NCBI GenBank assembly: GCA_019279435.1
Contig: JAAALK010000081.1
Coordinates: 56,969,318 to 57,033,317 of the forward strand
Source: Zizania palustris
Taxonomy: Eukaryota > Streptophyta > Magnoliopsida > Poales > Poaceae
Direction: 5' to 3'
DNA: 64,000 nt
The notes below the pieces were generated by a model. It worked only from the letters and a program-made list of their open reading frames with translations, ran no database searches and was not told the DNA's origin. The translations under genes were made by a program, and so were the position numbers. This document shows, piece after piece, positions 22,586 to 33,301 of the stretch. Within the stretch, counting starts at the first letter, position 1. Every line of letters starts with the position of its first letter.

Positions 22586-23711
22586 TGTTGACGCAAAGAT
22601 TTGGTAAAGCCCAGACCCATTAAAGATGCCACACGGTCAATAGAAGTCAAAGAGGATCTGGTCAAAGATGGTCAAGGAAGCACGTCCATGCTCTTACAAG
22701 ATGACCGGACGCATAAGAGCCAATGGAGATAAAGATAAAAAGAAGATAAGATAAATTTAGAATTGGTTAAGATAAGTGCTTCGATGACAAGTCTCCGGAC
22801 TATAAATATGTACCCTTTAGTTAGGTTTAAACACACATCTCTATCAAACAACTACTCGGCGCATCGCCACCCTTGGCTTCCAAGGTTAATCCCGGCGGGA
22901 TTCGGCACTCGGAGCTAGGTTGCATCATTCCGATCCTCGGCGAAGAGGTGAGTCCCACCACCCCCAATGACCGTATCGACTAGGTCAGTATCCTCACGGT
23001 TGCATTAGTTTGATCTCTTGAGGTGAACGTTGAAATAGTACGGTCACCGGTTGTTCTCGGTGTATTAGCTAGGTCTAAAGCTGCATCAGATTGATCTCTT
23101 AGATTGATGTGATCTAGGTGTGATAGTTTGAGGCTTCATCGGTTAGGTCCGACATCTCTTGCTATTGTATCTCTTTCATGTTGTATACCGTTCATCTAAA
23201 TAAAGCATGCCCGATACTTTGACATATTATTCAGATCATCGTGACTAGCTACTGTCTTGGTTAGATCCGATCTAGTTATTGTGATGATTTTCATGATATA
23301 GACATATGATCTGGTACATTTTATTTATTTCTGTCGGAGTACAAACCAACAGGTTATCTTCAATTCAACGCCATATCGTACCCACCATCAGAAAGCGCTC
23401 ATCGGCCCACATGCGGAAATTATCTATCTCATCGGCCGATTGCATGATGACTCGATTGGTTCAGTCATGGTCATCGGCCCTATGGCCGATCGGCATGATA
23501 TTCCACGATTTCAACATCTCTGCCACAGTCATCGGCTCGCCAGCCGATCGGCTATGCTACTGATGTTATCCTTTCTGTTTCCTTATCAATTACAGCGTGA
23601 AACTAATTGGCACACCATGAACCTTTTTTTGAGAACGTAGGACCTGTACTGGAGTTAAGCAGATCTCCCAGGCCACGCGTGTGTCAAAGTGTGACAAAAA
23701 ACGCACCAACA
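22586..23711 (+). repeat. Solo LTR of the same family, opposite orientation
   Basis: Starts TGTTGACGCAAAG and ends AACGCACCAACA. It aligns end to end with 21451-22575 reversed, separated from it by only 10 bp. No primer site or gag follows 23711, so it is a solo LTR or the remains of a second element. The flanks (CTAGG left, CCAAG right) do not form a clean duplication. Confidence 0.7.
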
Positions 23712-24642
23712 CCAAGTACACAGATAAGGATACAGATACACGATATGGCAATACTTCAATATGCCATTTTCTAAAAAACCTGATACGACAATACGTGTGC
23801 ATATACATTATATATTATATATTATATATTATATATACATAGATACATTAAAATTAACAATAGTTATAAAAAGAACAACAAATGTAATAAGTTAATATAG
23901 AAAAAATAAGTTGAAGAGCAATGTCCAGTGTTCACTATGTTGAAGAGTGGTGTCCACCGTGCAACATAACAACAGCCCTGGGCCCGTTGCATGTTGAATT
24001 TCTGGCTTGGCCTTAGAACATGGCACTAGCCACCCATAGAAAACTAAGAACTAGAGAAGGAAAGATAAGACAAAGAAGATAAAAGAAGAGAGAGAAGAGA
24101 AGAGATACATGTGATGGATCTAGCACAAAGGAGAGCTGGGGCGACACAAGGAGGTGGCGCGACGCATAGAGATGTGGTGGCTAGTGACAGCCCTAGGCCC
24201 CAAGCAACACGGTAATGGCTGACGAGAGGTTGTCTAATGACGAGAGGCAATGATGGTCAGTGGCATGATAAGATGCAGTAGCAGTTGACAATGCATCGAG
24301 ATGGGATCTTAGATCTAAGATTGACTACGTGAGTGAATGGATCTGGGGAGAGCGAGATACACTGACCAAGTAAATAAAGTCATACCGATAGACTTAGGGA
24401 TATCACTAGGGTTAGGAATAGAAAGTAGTGCTTAGAGATGAACAAGTCCTAGAGCCATAGGGCCGACACAGAGAGGTAGAGAGCCAATATACCTTCAGGC
24501 TTGTTCGATGAACTCACCATGGAGTCAACGCCGATGAGTTCATTCAAACTAGATGAGGAAGACGATGATGTGAGCTTGGAGGATAGGGAGCTTCTCGTCG
24601 CTTCAACGCTCGCGTTTAGATCAGATCGTGTTTTGATGTGAG
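23712..24642. other. Unassigned spacer with an AT microsatellite
   Basis: A TATAT-type microsatellite lies at about 23805-23836 and a purine-rich A/G tract at about 24053-24107. I see no gene or recognisable transposon end in the rest. Confidence 0.4.
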
Positions 24643-24960
24643 CTACATGATAGGGCCCCTCAACCATATTCGGTTTAGCGCCCCCGACCAGGGCATGGGC
24701 ATGAGATAGGGGGAGTAAAGGGACTCGGTCTCCAAACCGATCTCTACTCCTCCGAGAGATCTAACCATATGCTGGAAAGCAAGACCAACGATATTATTAT
24801 CAAATATAATCAAACGTTGTTTGTTTCCAAAATAACAACCAAATCTATTATTATCTGAATAAGAGTCTGAAATTAAATTCCTTCTCATGGAAGGTACATA
24901 AATGACATCATGCAAATAAATTATAAAGCCATTATTAATTCTAATAGGAGTTCTCCAATG
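24643..24960 (-). pseudogene. Ty1/copia protease-to-integrase linker fragment
   Basis: LHDVIYVPSMRRNLIS on the minus strand at about 24868-24918 is the conserved block after the copia protease. It follows gag after about 200 bp that contain several stops and lack the DSG active site. The frame is unrelated to copia pol after about 24780. Confidence 0.65.
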
Positions 24961-25122
24961 GATTCAACTTCAGCTTCAATGTCGTTCGTGACTTTAATTG
25001 TTCTTTCTCTTCTTGCTAATGTTCTCATTGTAGCGAATCCCTATAAAAAATTTACAAATAAACAGTTACACCTGAGTCAATCTACCAAATAGAACTTAAA
25101 TATTCTAAATATAGAAATTCAT

Positions 25123-26034
25123 CTATGAATGTGACTTCTTACCATTCCTATGCATCCACTTGAGAAAATCTACACAATCTTTCATATGGTGTCCCTCCTT
25201 CTTGCAATGCCTGCAAACGCCCTTCGGGATGAATTCTTGTTCCTTCATAGGAGGCTTACCATGTGGCTTGGAAGAGGAAGCCTTAGAATCATTGGAATAA
25301 TTCTTAAAATAGTTCTTAGATTTATGATAATAATTTGAATAATTCTTCTTCTTATTATTATGCTTCACATGGTTAATAGAGTTACCACGTGCTTCCTTAA
25401 TTCTTTTCTCCTCTTGCACACATGAGTCCATCAGCTTCTCAATGCTCCAACACTCAAGCCGTGAGTTGTAGTTGAGAACAAAAGCCTCAAAATCCTTAGG
25501 TAGCGACAACATGATCAAATGAATAATGAACTCATCCTTGAGCTCCATATCCATTGGCTTGAGCTTAGAAGCCATGTTGCTCATTCTCAAGATGTGCTCT
25601 CTTACCCCACCGCCATTGTATTTTTCCGTCACAAGCTTCTTGATAAGAGTGCTTGCGTACACCTTTGAAGAGGCAGTAAACTGACTCTTCACCTTCTCAA
25701 GGTACTCCTTAGCGGTCTCACATGGTGGAATTTCTCCCCTTACGGCCTTCATGATGGAGCTCTTAATTACCATGAGACACTTACGGTTTGACTGCTCCCA
25801 CTTAATACGATCGATATCGTACTTTATTCTTATCGCAACGAAGTCTCGTGACCTAGTAGAAAAAGTCTCTTGACTCTCACCATCATTGATCTCAGGCTCC
25901 GGAGGCTCAACAGGATGGTCATGCGTAAGTGCAAGATCGAGATCCCACAACGCAAGTGCTATCTCAATATTCTCTCGCCAAGAGCTATAGTTCTCTCCAT
26001 TGAGGGGTTCAATGGACGAAAGCTGATCGAGCAA
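25123..26034 (-). CDS. Ty1/copia gag, open but orphaned
   Basis: 303 codons open from an ATG at 26034. The N-terminus (LNGENYSSWRENIEIALALW) is the usual start of plant copia gags of the UBN2/retrotran_gag type, and a helical middle follows (residues about 100-210). A basic Asn/Lys-rich stretch leads to a CCHC knuckle, CRHCKKEGHHMKDC, at about residues 274-287. The protein would package element RNA. Downstream pol is destroyed, so this is at most a gag-only relic, although the frame itself is intact. No promoter is evident. Confidence 0.75.
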   Translation of the reverse strand: MLDQLSSIEPLNGENYSSWRENIEIALALWDLDLALTHDHPVEPPEPEINDGESQETFSTRSRDFVAIRIKYDIDRIKWEQSNRKCLMVIKSSIMKAVRGEIPPCETAKEYLEKVKSQFTASSKVYASTLIKKLVTEKYNGGGVREHILRMSNMASKLKPMDMELKDEFIIHLIMLSLPKDFEAFVLNYNSRLECWSIEKLMDSCVQEEKRIKEARGNSINHVKHNNKKKNYSNYYHKSKNYFKNYSNDSKASSSKPHGKPPMKEQEFIPKGVCRHCKKEGHHMKDCVDFLKWMHRNGKKSHS

Positions 26035-27093
26035 GTTGTCTGAACCATCAACAAAATGGATTAATTCAGCAAGAAAAATAGTTCATGAATTAATTTAACA
26101 TTGGTCAAATATGTAAATTAAGCATGCTTAAGGGGAAAATTAATTCCACACGTCACTATTGGGCAGAAAATGAATTAACTTAACTTAATTATAAAAATTT
26201 TATCAACAACATTGGTCACATCAACAAAAATTATTTATTCTCCTAATCAAAATTTCCCGTTGGTTCCAATTTAATTAGTAAAATAAATAATACATAATAG
26301 AAGTGGATGAACATAAAATATTTAAATTAGTGTAAAAAACAAAGCGTAAGCATAAAAGAAAATTCTGAGATTAATAAAACAGTGGAAAAATTTCTGCACT
26401 TAATCTTAATTACAATTCTTAATACTCTATTTTCCAATTAAATCTTCTCGTTGGATTGAATTTAATCAAAAATTAACACAAAAATTATCAAAAAATCATA
26501 AAATTTCCACTAATTTATGTATAATTTTATCCTAATTTTACCCTCGGCCTAAACTTGATTATTTCTTAATTTTAGCCAATTTCTAATTCCAGAAAACAGA
26601 AAAACTAAATATTTAAAATCTAAAATCTGACGAAAAGGGAAAAAGAAAACGGCCCAATAGCCATATGCAGCCCCGGCCCAGCCTACACCGCGAGAACAGG
26701 CCACAAATTGGGCCTGGGCCGGGAATATCCACTTTCTGTTTTCAAAGCCTCAATTGCACATGAACTTTCCCTAAGGTTATGCCTTCGATTGCAAATGGAT
26801 CGGGACTAAGAATCTAAGATTATGGTTGAAGCATGCATCAATTGGCTATCGACACAGAAATTTGGTGACTTTGTGTGGTGCATTACAAGAACCTAGCATT
26901 CGGACAAACACAACTATAAATCACCCATCTAGTAGATCTGAACGATTACTAAAGCAGGAGAAATTAAACATGTAATGCGTTCTTGATCTCTCAAAACAAT
27001 TTAGGGAAAAAGCAGCACAAATTCCTAACAGTAGCTGGCAGAACAGAAAGCGGGAAGGAAAATAGTACTAACAGTGGAAGACGATCGCAGACA
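26035..27093. other. Spacer: AT-rich leader and RPL26 3' flank
   Basis: 26035-26640 is AT-rich with two imperfect copies of an AATTT...GTTGG-type block near 26247 and 26437. 26640-26730 is GC-rich with GGCCCA/TGGGCC motifs. 26900-27093 looks like the 3' UTR and downstream flank of the RPL26 pseudogene. No other gene is seen. Confidence 0.4.
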
Positions 27094-27651
27094 TTAATCG
27101 ATCTCCTGGAGCGATGCCCCGGCGGCGGCGACGTCCTCTGCGGTGAACTTCCCCTTGGCCGAGGAGGGCCTTGCGGTCCTTGCTTGTCAAATTTGAGCTT
27201 GGTGATGATAACCTTGGAGGGTTGGATGCCGACGTTAACGGTGGATCCGTTCACCTTCTCCCTGGTGATCGATGCGCTCGACGTGGCGTGGATGTCCCAG
27301 CGGCAGCGGTAGACCTGCACGACCTTCCCCCGTAAAACAAAATTGGACGCAAAAACCTGAACTGTATTCAGTTGTGGAGTTTTTATAAGATTACAACACA
27401 TGCAGCGGAGGAGATAAGCGACGTAGCTGCATGCATGGCACATGCAACCTGCGAGCGCATGCAGCGGACGGAGTGCAAGCAGTGCGCGAGTGGCCGGCCG
27501 GTGGCGTAAGACTCGGTGCTGCCGAACTAACATCCGTTAACACCCCGCGCCACCTGCACCTCGTCGTGCTTGCGAACGGGGATGGAGTGGACGTCGCCTT
27601 CCAGCAGCTCCTCCGGGACCGGGAGCTCGTGATGCGTGGATTGGGCTTCAT
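27094..27651 (-). pseudogene. RPL26: Ribosomal protein L26 (uL24) pseudogene
   Basis: Translation from an ATG at 27651 starts MKPNPRITSS, the L26 N-terminus. About 30 codons are then missing before an out-of-frame HSIPVRKHDEVQVARG block. About 200 bp of unrelated or intron-derived DNA (27331-27535) interrupts the next position. The block KVVQVYRCRWDIH, followed by ITREKVNGSTVNVGIQPSK, is the KOW-containing core, with small insertions. After LKFDK a frameshift and a deletion of about 33 bp precede the correct C-terminus GKFTAEDVAAAG and a stop at 27094. L26 is a large-subunit protein near the exit tunnel. The 5' and 3' flanks look gene-like rather than poly(A)-ended, which argues against a processed copy. 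Confidence 0.82.
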
Positions 27652-27807
27652 GGCGGCGCCGCTAGGATTTTCGTCCGAGAGGGTGGCACATAGCGGGAAG
27701 CGGATGGGGAATGGACGACGCAGATTAGCTACATGGGATGAGTGCTTCGACCGAGGCCTTTTTTTGATTTAGGCCTTGAAATATCGTGGGGTCTGGGCTT
27801 CAAACAT

Positions 27808-27894
27808 AGGCCCACATTCGGAGAAAGTGTCCTAATTCAGGCCCAATTATGCCCCAATTCCTGGAAAATTAACCTGCGTCAAGATTCAGGCCCA
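27808..27894 (-). promoter_or_regulatory. Three site II (TGGGCCT) motifs upstream of the RPL26 pseudogene
   Basis: TGGGCCT on the minus strand at 27814-27808, 27845-27839 and 27894-27888, about 160-240 bp upstream of the ATG. Site II elements (TGGGCC/T) are typical of plant ribosomal-protein promoters and bind TCP factors. They suggest this locus was once a genuine ribosomal-protein gene. Confidence 0.6.
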
Positions 27895-28502
27895 TGGTCA
27901 CAGTCATGTATTTATTCTACAAGTACTTTACCCGGTTCGAAATGATCCTATGACAAAACTTTAATAAAAAAATTGATAAAATTATGATGCATATTTGGGT
28001 TATCCCTGTTGCTACCGTAACTAGAAATTTGGTCATTAAGCACCCCTTTTTACCTCATATTTCTACATGAGCCCATATATTTGTCAATTGTCAACATCAC
28101 AAGCATGCATGTCTAAATTTCAATTTACCACTAGTAGAGAAAACAGAGTTCATTGACTATGTAGGCTGAGACGGTACACAAACTTTATATACAGGGCTCT
28201 TCGGAGAGAATAATATTGTATGTTCTGTTGTTACGTCAATATCAATTTAGGTAGCAAGAGTATGTGTCTCGAGCAAAATAATGTAGGAGATTATAAGGTT
28301 TGATTACTTGATGTCAGCTTGAGATTCATGTGGATTGAGATGCTTCCATAGGCTCCTCAACTTCACCTTATATATGTATGAGCCAAAGCTATATTGATCG
28401 AGTTAATTAAAGTATCTCTAAACTATAAAAAATAATTTATATATCGTACAAGATTCAATAATATATTATTTTTTCTCTCCATCGGAATTTTAAATTACTA
28501 TC
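27895..28502. other. Unassigned AT-rich spacer
   Basis: No gene is visible. CACTAGTAGAGAAAAC at about 28131 resembles a CACTA terminus but has no partner that I can find. Confidence 0.35.
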
Positions 28503-28518
28503 CACTACAACAAAACAG

Positions 28519-28825
28519 GGAACTTCCGTCGGCCAAAGCCGACGGAAGTTAGCCCTTTCTCGATGGAAGAAGCTAACTTCCGTCGGCAAAACGCTAACTT
28601 CCGTCGGTTTTTGGCCGACGGAAGCGAGGAGACGAAAGTTAGCGCCGAACTCTGCCACGTCAGCAGAGGGGCGCTTACTTCCGTCGGCCAGCCTGGCCGA
28701 CGGAAGTTAGGGGCAGCTAACTTCCGTCGGCTTTGGCCCTAGCCGACGGAAGTTAGCCTTTCTGCCCACGTGGCCGAAACCAGCTAACTTCCGTCGGCTA
28801 TGGTAAAAGCCGACGGAAGTTAGCT
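28519..28825. repeat. Left subterminal repeat array of the CACTA element
   Basis: About ten copies of TAACTTCCGTCGGC in both orientations, several arranged as perfect hairpins (for example CTTCCGTCGGCCAG facing CTGGCCGACGGAAG near 28677). Confidence 0.9.
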
Positions 28826-29786
28826 GGTATTTTTTTGTTTTTTCCTGGTTCCCCTACTCAAACTCACATCCAACCACAATTTCAATCACATTCACAATAC
28901 ACATCCAAATTCACACTTCACATCCAAAATCACATTCAAACTTCACATATAACATCCAAAATCACATCCAAATTCGCATCCACACTTCACACATCACTTC
29001 CAAAATCACATAATATAACTGAATTTACATCCAAAGTCACAGTACACATCTGAATTCACATATAACATCCAAATTCACATACAAATTCACAAAACACAGC
29101 GAGAGCCACATACAAAGTCATATTTATCCATATACTCACTGATCGCCCACATTTGGGTCGTGGGTGCCGCCGCTGCCTCCCGCTTCATCCACATTTGCCC
29201 CGGAGGCTCCATTCTGACCAGGCTTCATCCACATTGACTTTTGTTTTTATTAATTACTTTGTGAATGCTACTTTACTCTTGGTAATTATTGTTTCAAACC
29301 TAGAGCAATCATTGCAATCCACTACGACAAAATTCACAAATCAAAAGTGAAGAAAATTCTTAAAGAAGAAAAATTTACTTGACAGCGATGGATCAGAGGT
29401 CGGCGGGCGGCGGAGGTCGACGGGCGCTGAAGGACAGTAGGTGGTGACGGGCGGCGGCCGGCTGCACATCGCATATGAAATATATTAATTTATATAAAAC
29501 AATTTTTCTATATTTACATTCCCTAAATTTAAATTAATCAATCTCTACAACTATTTCTTGGTCACACCGGTGCAACAAAGCAATATAAACGAGAAATTCA
29601 CCACAGGGAATTTAATTTACAAGGAGAGGATGGACAAAGTAGGCTCACCGGGACGGGTGGCGCGGGCCGGCGGGCGGCCGGCGGTCGGAGCGGTGGCGCG
29701 GGCCGGAGGCGGCGGTGGGAGGCAACGAGGGAGGCGGCGCGGGCGGGATGCGGCGGGAGGAGGCGGCGGCGGCGGGAGGCGGCGAG

Positions 29787-30090
29787 AGGCGAGACGGGCC
29801 GGAGGCGGGTAGCCGGGGTGGCGGGAGGCGGTGGCCGGCCGGCGGCCGGAGCGGTGGCGCGGGCCGGAGGCGGGCGGTGGCGGCGACGTGGGCTGGGCGC
29901 GGGAGGCGGCGGCGGGAGGCAACGGGGGAGACGGCGGCGGCGGGAGGAGGCGGGAGGCGAGACGGGCCGGAGGCGGGTAGCAGGGGCGGCGGGAGCCGGC
30001 GGGCGGCCGGCGGCCGGAGCGGTGGCGCGGGCCGAAGGCGGGCAGTGGCAGCGGCGCGGGCTGGGCGCGGGAGGCGGCGGCGGGTACTGT
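29787..30090. repeat. GC-rich 168-bp tandem duplication
   Basis: Two copies starting at 29787 and 29955 share the AGGCGAGACGGGCCGGAGG head and most of the following 130 bp, rich in GGCGGG and GGAGGC. Many runs of three or more G on the plus strand could form quadruplexes. The long Gly/Arg frames read through it are composition artefacts. Confidence 0.75.
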
Positions 30091-30142
30091 GCGCGTACAG
30101 GGAGTTAGGTCTCCCTGTACGCGCGCGCGGTTGGGGAAAAAC

Positions 30143-30206
30143 CCCCTAACTTCCGTCGGCCAGCATTAATCCGTCAGCTTTAATGCTGGCCGACGGAAGT
30201 TAGGGG
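30143..30206. repeat. Perfect 27-bp inverted repeat with 10-nt loop
   Basis: Arms 30143-30169 and 30180-30206 are exact complements made of the subterminal motif plus CAGCATTAA. It is a strong hairpin if transcribed. Confidence 0.85.
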
Positions 30207-30352
30207 ATCCGATCGGCCGCGGAAAAATCCCCCACTAACTTTCGTCGGCCACTGTGAGAAGCCGATGGAAGTTAAGTTAACTTCCGTCGGCTCCTGGAGG
30301 CCGACGGAAGTTAAATTGGCTGACGAAAATATTTTGTTTTGTTGTAGTGATC

Positions 30353-31128
30353 ATATAGATTGTTAGGAATTAATTACAATATAAACAAATATATATAGAA
30401 TATACTGATCTTTTATGACGCGCGTAACACCGTATGAACGGATGCTACATATATACCATGCATATGCCGTATATTACTCTAAAATTTTCTTCCTCGCGTC
30501 ACTTTGGTTTGATTTGTTTTCTTCTAGTCTGTTTATTTGTTTTATATATACTGTATAATTTTAATTAATTCATCAATTAATCAACCGTTCAGGCAATCCG
30601 GTCTGTTCCTATTTCTGGACGGATTCGGGCGCTGTTGCTGTGCCGGTACGCGACGGCTGCGAACTCGACGATCGACACAGAAAGAGAGAGATTGTGTGTA
30701 ATAAGTTTTATTTATTACTAATCCTATTCATGTTTTAATATTTCGAACATTCTTATAATTATATCATGTCCATGTTTTAGACTAAGTTCAATCTTCATAT
30801 ATTATAACTAACACATAAAACATCGATTATTGCTATTGAAATTTTATTAAATACTATTAATTAATTAAAAATAATAGTATAAAGGTATAGGTAAGAGATA
30901 GTTAAGAAATATTAAATGGGTAAAACTTGTTAGAATTTTCGAACTAAAATGTGTAAGAAGGTAAAAGTGAAATATATCTTGGATAAAGTAGAAAAAAGAT
31001 TTTTTTTAAATTTTAAAATAATATAAATTTATTTATCTTAAAAATTATTTTCACCGATCCATAATTTATTATAATATAAAAATTAAAGTTAATATTTAAC
31101 ATTAAAACTGTGCAGAAATAAAAACTCT
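30353..31128. other. AT-rich spacer
   Basis: No gene or repeat end recognised. Short GC-richer patch at 30590-30690. Confidence 0.3.
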
Positions 31129-31513
31129 AGGACCTTGTATGGATTCAGGGGTTAGAGTTAGTTTGGGTTAGATTTACCCCAACTAACCCCAAAATACCCA
31201 TACAGGAGGGTTAGAGTTGGGCTATTTCAATCTAACTCATTAAAAAAAATTAGCACCTCCGAGGGTGCTAATTGGAGCTAGTTTGTGTGAGGCCCACCAA
31301 AAAGGGATTTTCAGTCACACAAGATCCCCACACAGCCACACAGCGGGACTAGTCTGGCCACAATAAATCAAGCTGAAAAGTAGTCAAATGATTGAAAAAG
31401 TAACTAATTCTAACTTTTAACTCTTGCATCCATACACCTCAAGAGTTAGAGTTAATTTAGGGTTACGATCTAACTCTAACCTCTAGCACTGCTAGAATTT
31501 CCATATAGGGCCT
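31129..31513. mobile_element. MITE of about 385 bp, termini TAGGNCCTNTATGG
   Basis: Left end TAGGACCTTGTATGGATTC and inverted right end TAGGCCCTATATGGAAATTC, with further internal inverted copies of GGTTAGAGTTAG and a central TTAGCACC/GGTGCTAA dyad. Type II MITE architecture (hAT or PIF-like). The target duplication is unclear, so the superfamily is left open. Confidence 0.55.
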
Positions 31514-32810
31514 AAGTATTTTGATGCTACGCATGTGTGCCAAAGCGCAGAAAAAAACCGGATGAAAATGGTGTAGCCGTTAGATTGAACGAAGCGAGCG
31601 GTCCTGATCACTTGACTGCCGAGTGACGTTGGTAGCCTGAAGTCAGACGATCTGGTTCCGCAATTGACGCTGGCTCGCCTTGATTTGACATTTGACAGTA
31701 TAATAAAACTACGTTACATTGTTGTAATGGTTGAATGGACAATAGACTATAGCTAGAACAAAAGCTGCCAGAATCCAAGTTCTCGTACTGTTCAAGTGTG
31801 AGCTTAATTAGCTCTGAACTATCAAAAAAAAAAGTGTGCTTGAATGCACATAGCTGATGAGCACATGACCAGGGATCCTCGGAGCATGCATGAGGTGATT
31901 GTCGATCATTGGCTGATCTGTTCTTGGGATGTGACGAGATTATATATCGATAATTGGGTACTCCTGGATAAGACGAAATTGACCGACCATCGCTAGCTCA
32001 TGATTTAGTCATTCTGTAGGTATCCCTACACCGGCTAGAGTTAATTAGTCAACCATCTAGGATCAATATCTAATTATCTTTTGCATGCACAGCCAGCTCC
32101 AGCTGCCTGTTATATATCCTTGTAGATTATTTGCATCTTTCTAGCTCCATGGCATCTTGGCACATGCAACAGCTATCTCGATCGATCGGTAAGACGCATT
32201 CCGAGTGAAAGTTGAAGTAATCAAGAATTGTTGCAAATTAACTTGAAAGTGAAAAATAAATCATAACAAGCATTGTTTTTACAGTGCATTCTACATCCTG
32301 TATAGAGAATCCTGATTAAAAATGAATTTTTACTTATCTTAATTAGCGGTAATATAAATTTGAAATCGTAAAATTATCATATAAAGAATCTCACGGAGAG
32401 ATAAAATTATAAATTTATACAACACACGAGCATGCGGGAAAAGGAGGTGGAGAAGAGGAAGCAAAAGGAATGAATCAATACAAAATAACTAATGATGATT
32501 ATACTCAAAATATGGTTAATAAAACTTTCTAATTTTTTTAAACAAGACTACGCTGACCTGATTTCGTTTGGAAGCCATGTGCGTTCTTATGTGATCTGAT
32601 GTCAATTTGCTCCTATCACTTTTACATGTTAGTAATGGTAGCTGCCTTGAATGGGTTGTAAACGGGCAGTCAACAAACCAAATTTCTGATGTACCCTCTC
32701 TAGCAGAGGATGAGCTAGCGTCTTCGCTTTCTCCTCACATGACTAGACACAAAAGGGGAGAGAAGCTTGAGCAACTAGCAAAGATCTTTATCTCGAACAC
32801 ATGCATAATA
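31514..32810. other. Spacer without recognisable features
   Basis: Mixed-composition DNA. The 83-codon frame at 32607-32858 runs into the TA microsatellite and resembles nothing known. No gene is called. Confidence 0.3.
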
Positions 32811-33262
32811 TATCTATATATATATATATACAAATACTATTCTACACCACGAGTGTAGCATAACTATTATACCGAGAAATCTACTACTGAGGAAAAAGTA
32901 GTACTCAATTGCTATTCTACTGAGAAAATCTACTACTGAAAGTAATCGGTGTAGAATAGCTATTCTACACACGTAGTGTAGAATAGCGCTACCGTATATA
33001 TATATATATATATATATATACGGGAACGCTATTCTACACTATGGGTGTAGAATGCTATTCTACACCGATCATCCCAATCGTGCCCACCCCCCACCCAATC
33101 CCAAGCCCTCCATTTCACGTCGGTGTAGAATAGCATTCTACACCCGTGGTGTAGAATAGCATTTGTATATATATATATATGGCCGATTTTTTAGGGGAAG
33201 TGGGAAGGTATGCACGGGATTGCGGACGGAGGAATGGAAATCTGGACGCTTTATATTAGTTA

Positions 33263-33296
<34 letters not shown>
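32811..33296. mobile_element. Micron-like MITE modules embedded in TA microsatellites
   Basis: TA tracts at about 32813-32829, 32995-33020, 33165-33180 and 33264-33296 alternate with two modules (32830-32995 and 33021-33165). Each module is bounded by inverted GCTATTCTACAC/GTGTAGAATAGC pairs. Insertion into TA tracts with such short palindromic ends resembles the Micron elements described in rice. The third inter-tract segment (33181-33263) lacks these ends. Confidence 0.6.

Positions 33297-33301
<5 letters not shown>

Larger units (their letters stand above)
24643..26034 (-). mobile_element. Ty1/copia remnant (gag plus protease fragment)
   Basis: Minus-strand gag at 26034-25123 followed by a broken protease-region fragment. 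No integrase, RT or LTR can be recognised, so this is a truncated copy. AT-rich DNA at 26035-26640 may be its leader. Confidence 0.7.
28503..30349. mobile_element. Non-autonomous CACTA (En/Spm) transposon, 1,847 bp
   Basis: Termini CACTACAACAAAACA and its inverse TGTTTTGTTGTAGTG, flanked by a 3-bp duplication ATC (28500-28502 and 30350-30352). Subterminal regions (28519-28825 and 30143-30325) are packed with direct and inverted copies of CTAACTTCCGTCGGC, the expected transposase-binding arrays. The interior holds AT-rich CACATCCAAATT-type repeats (28860-29100) and a GC-rich minisatellite (29640-30090). No transposase is encoded, so it needs a partner element. Confidence 0.93.

Noticed and set aside
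23350..23362. ACCAACAGG taken at first as the end of the plus-strand LTR
   Set aside because: The homology with the inverted LTR continues to 23711, where a second ACCAACA marks the real end.
26991..27533. 180-codon minus-strand frame as a possible novel protein
   Set aside because: The recognisable part is RPL26; the rest is insert or frameshifted RPL26.
28131..28146. CACTAGTAGAGAAAAC as the end of another CACTA element
   Set aside because: No inverted partner, subterminal repeats or target duplication found.
29558..30149. Gly/Arg-rich frames up to 144 codons
   Set aside because: They read through the GC minisatellite of the CACTA element; composition artefact.
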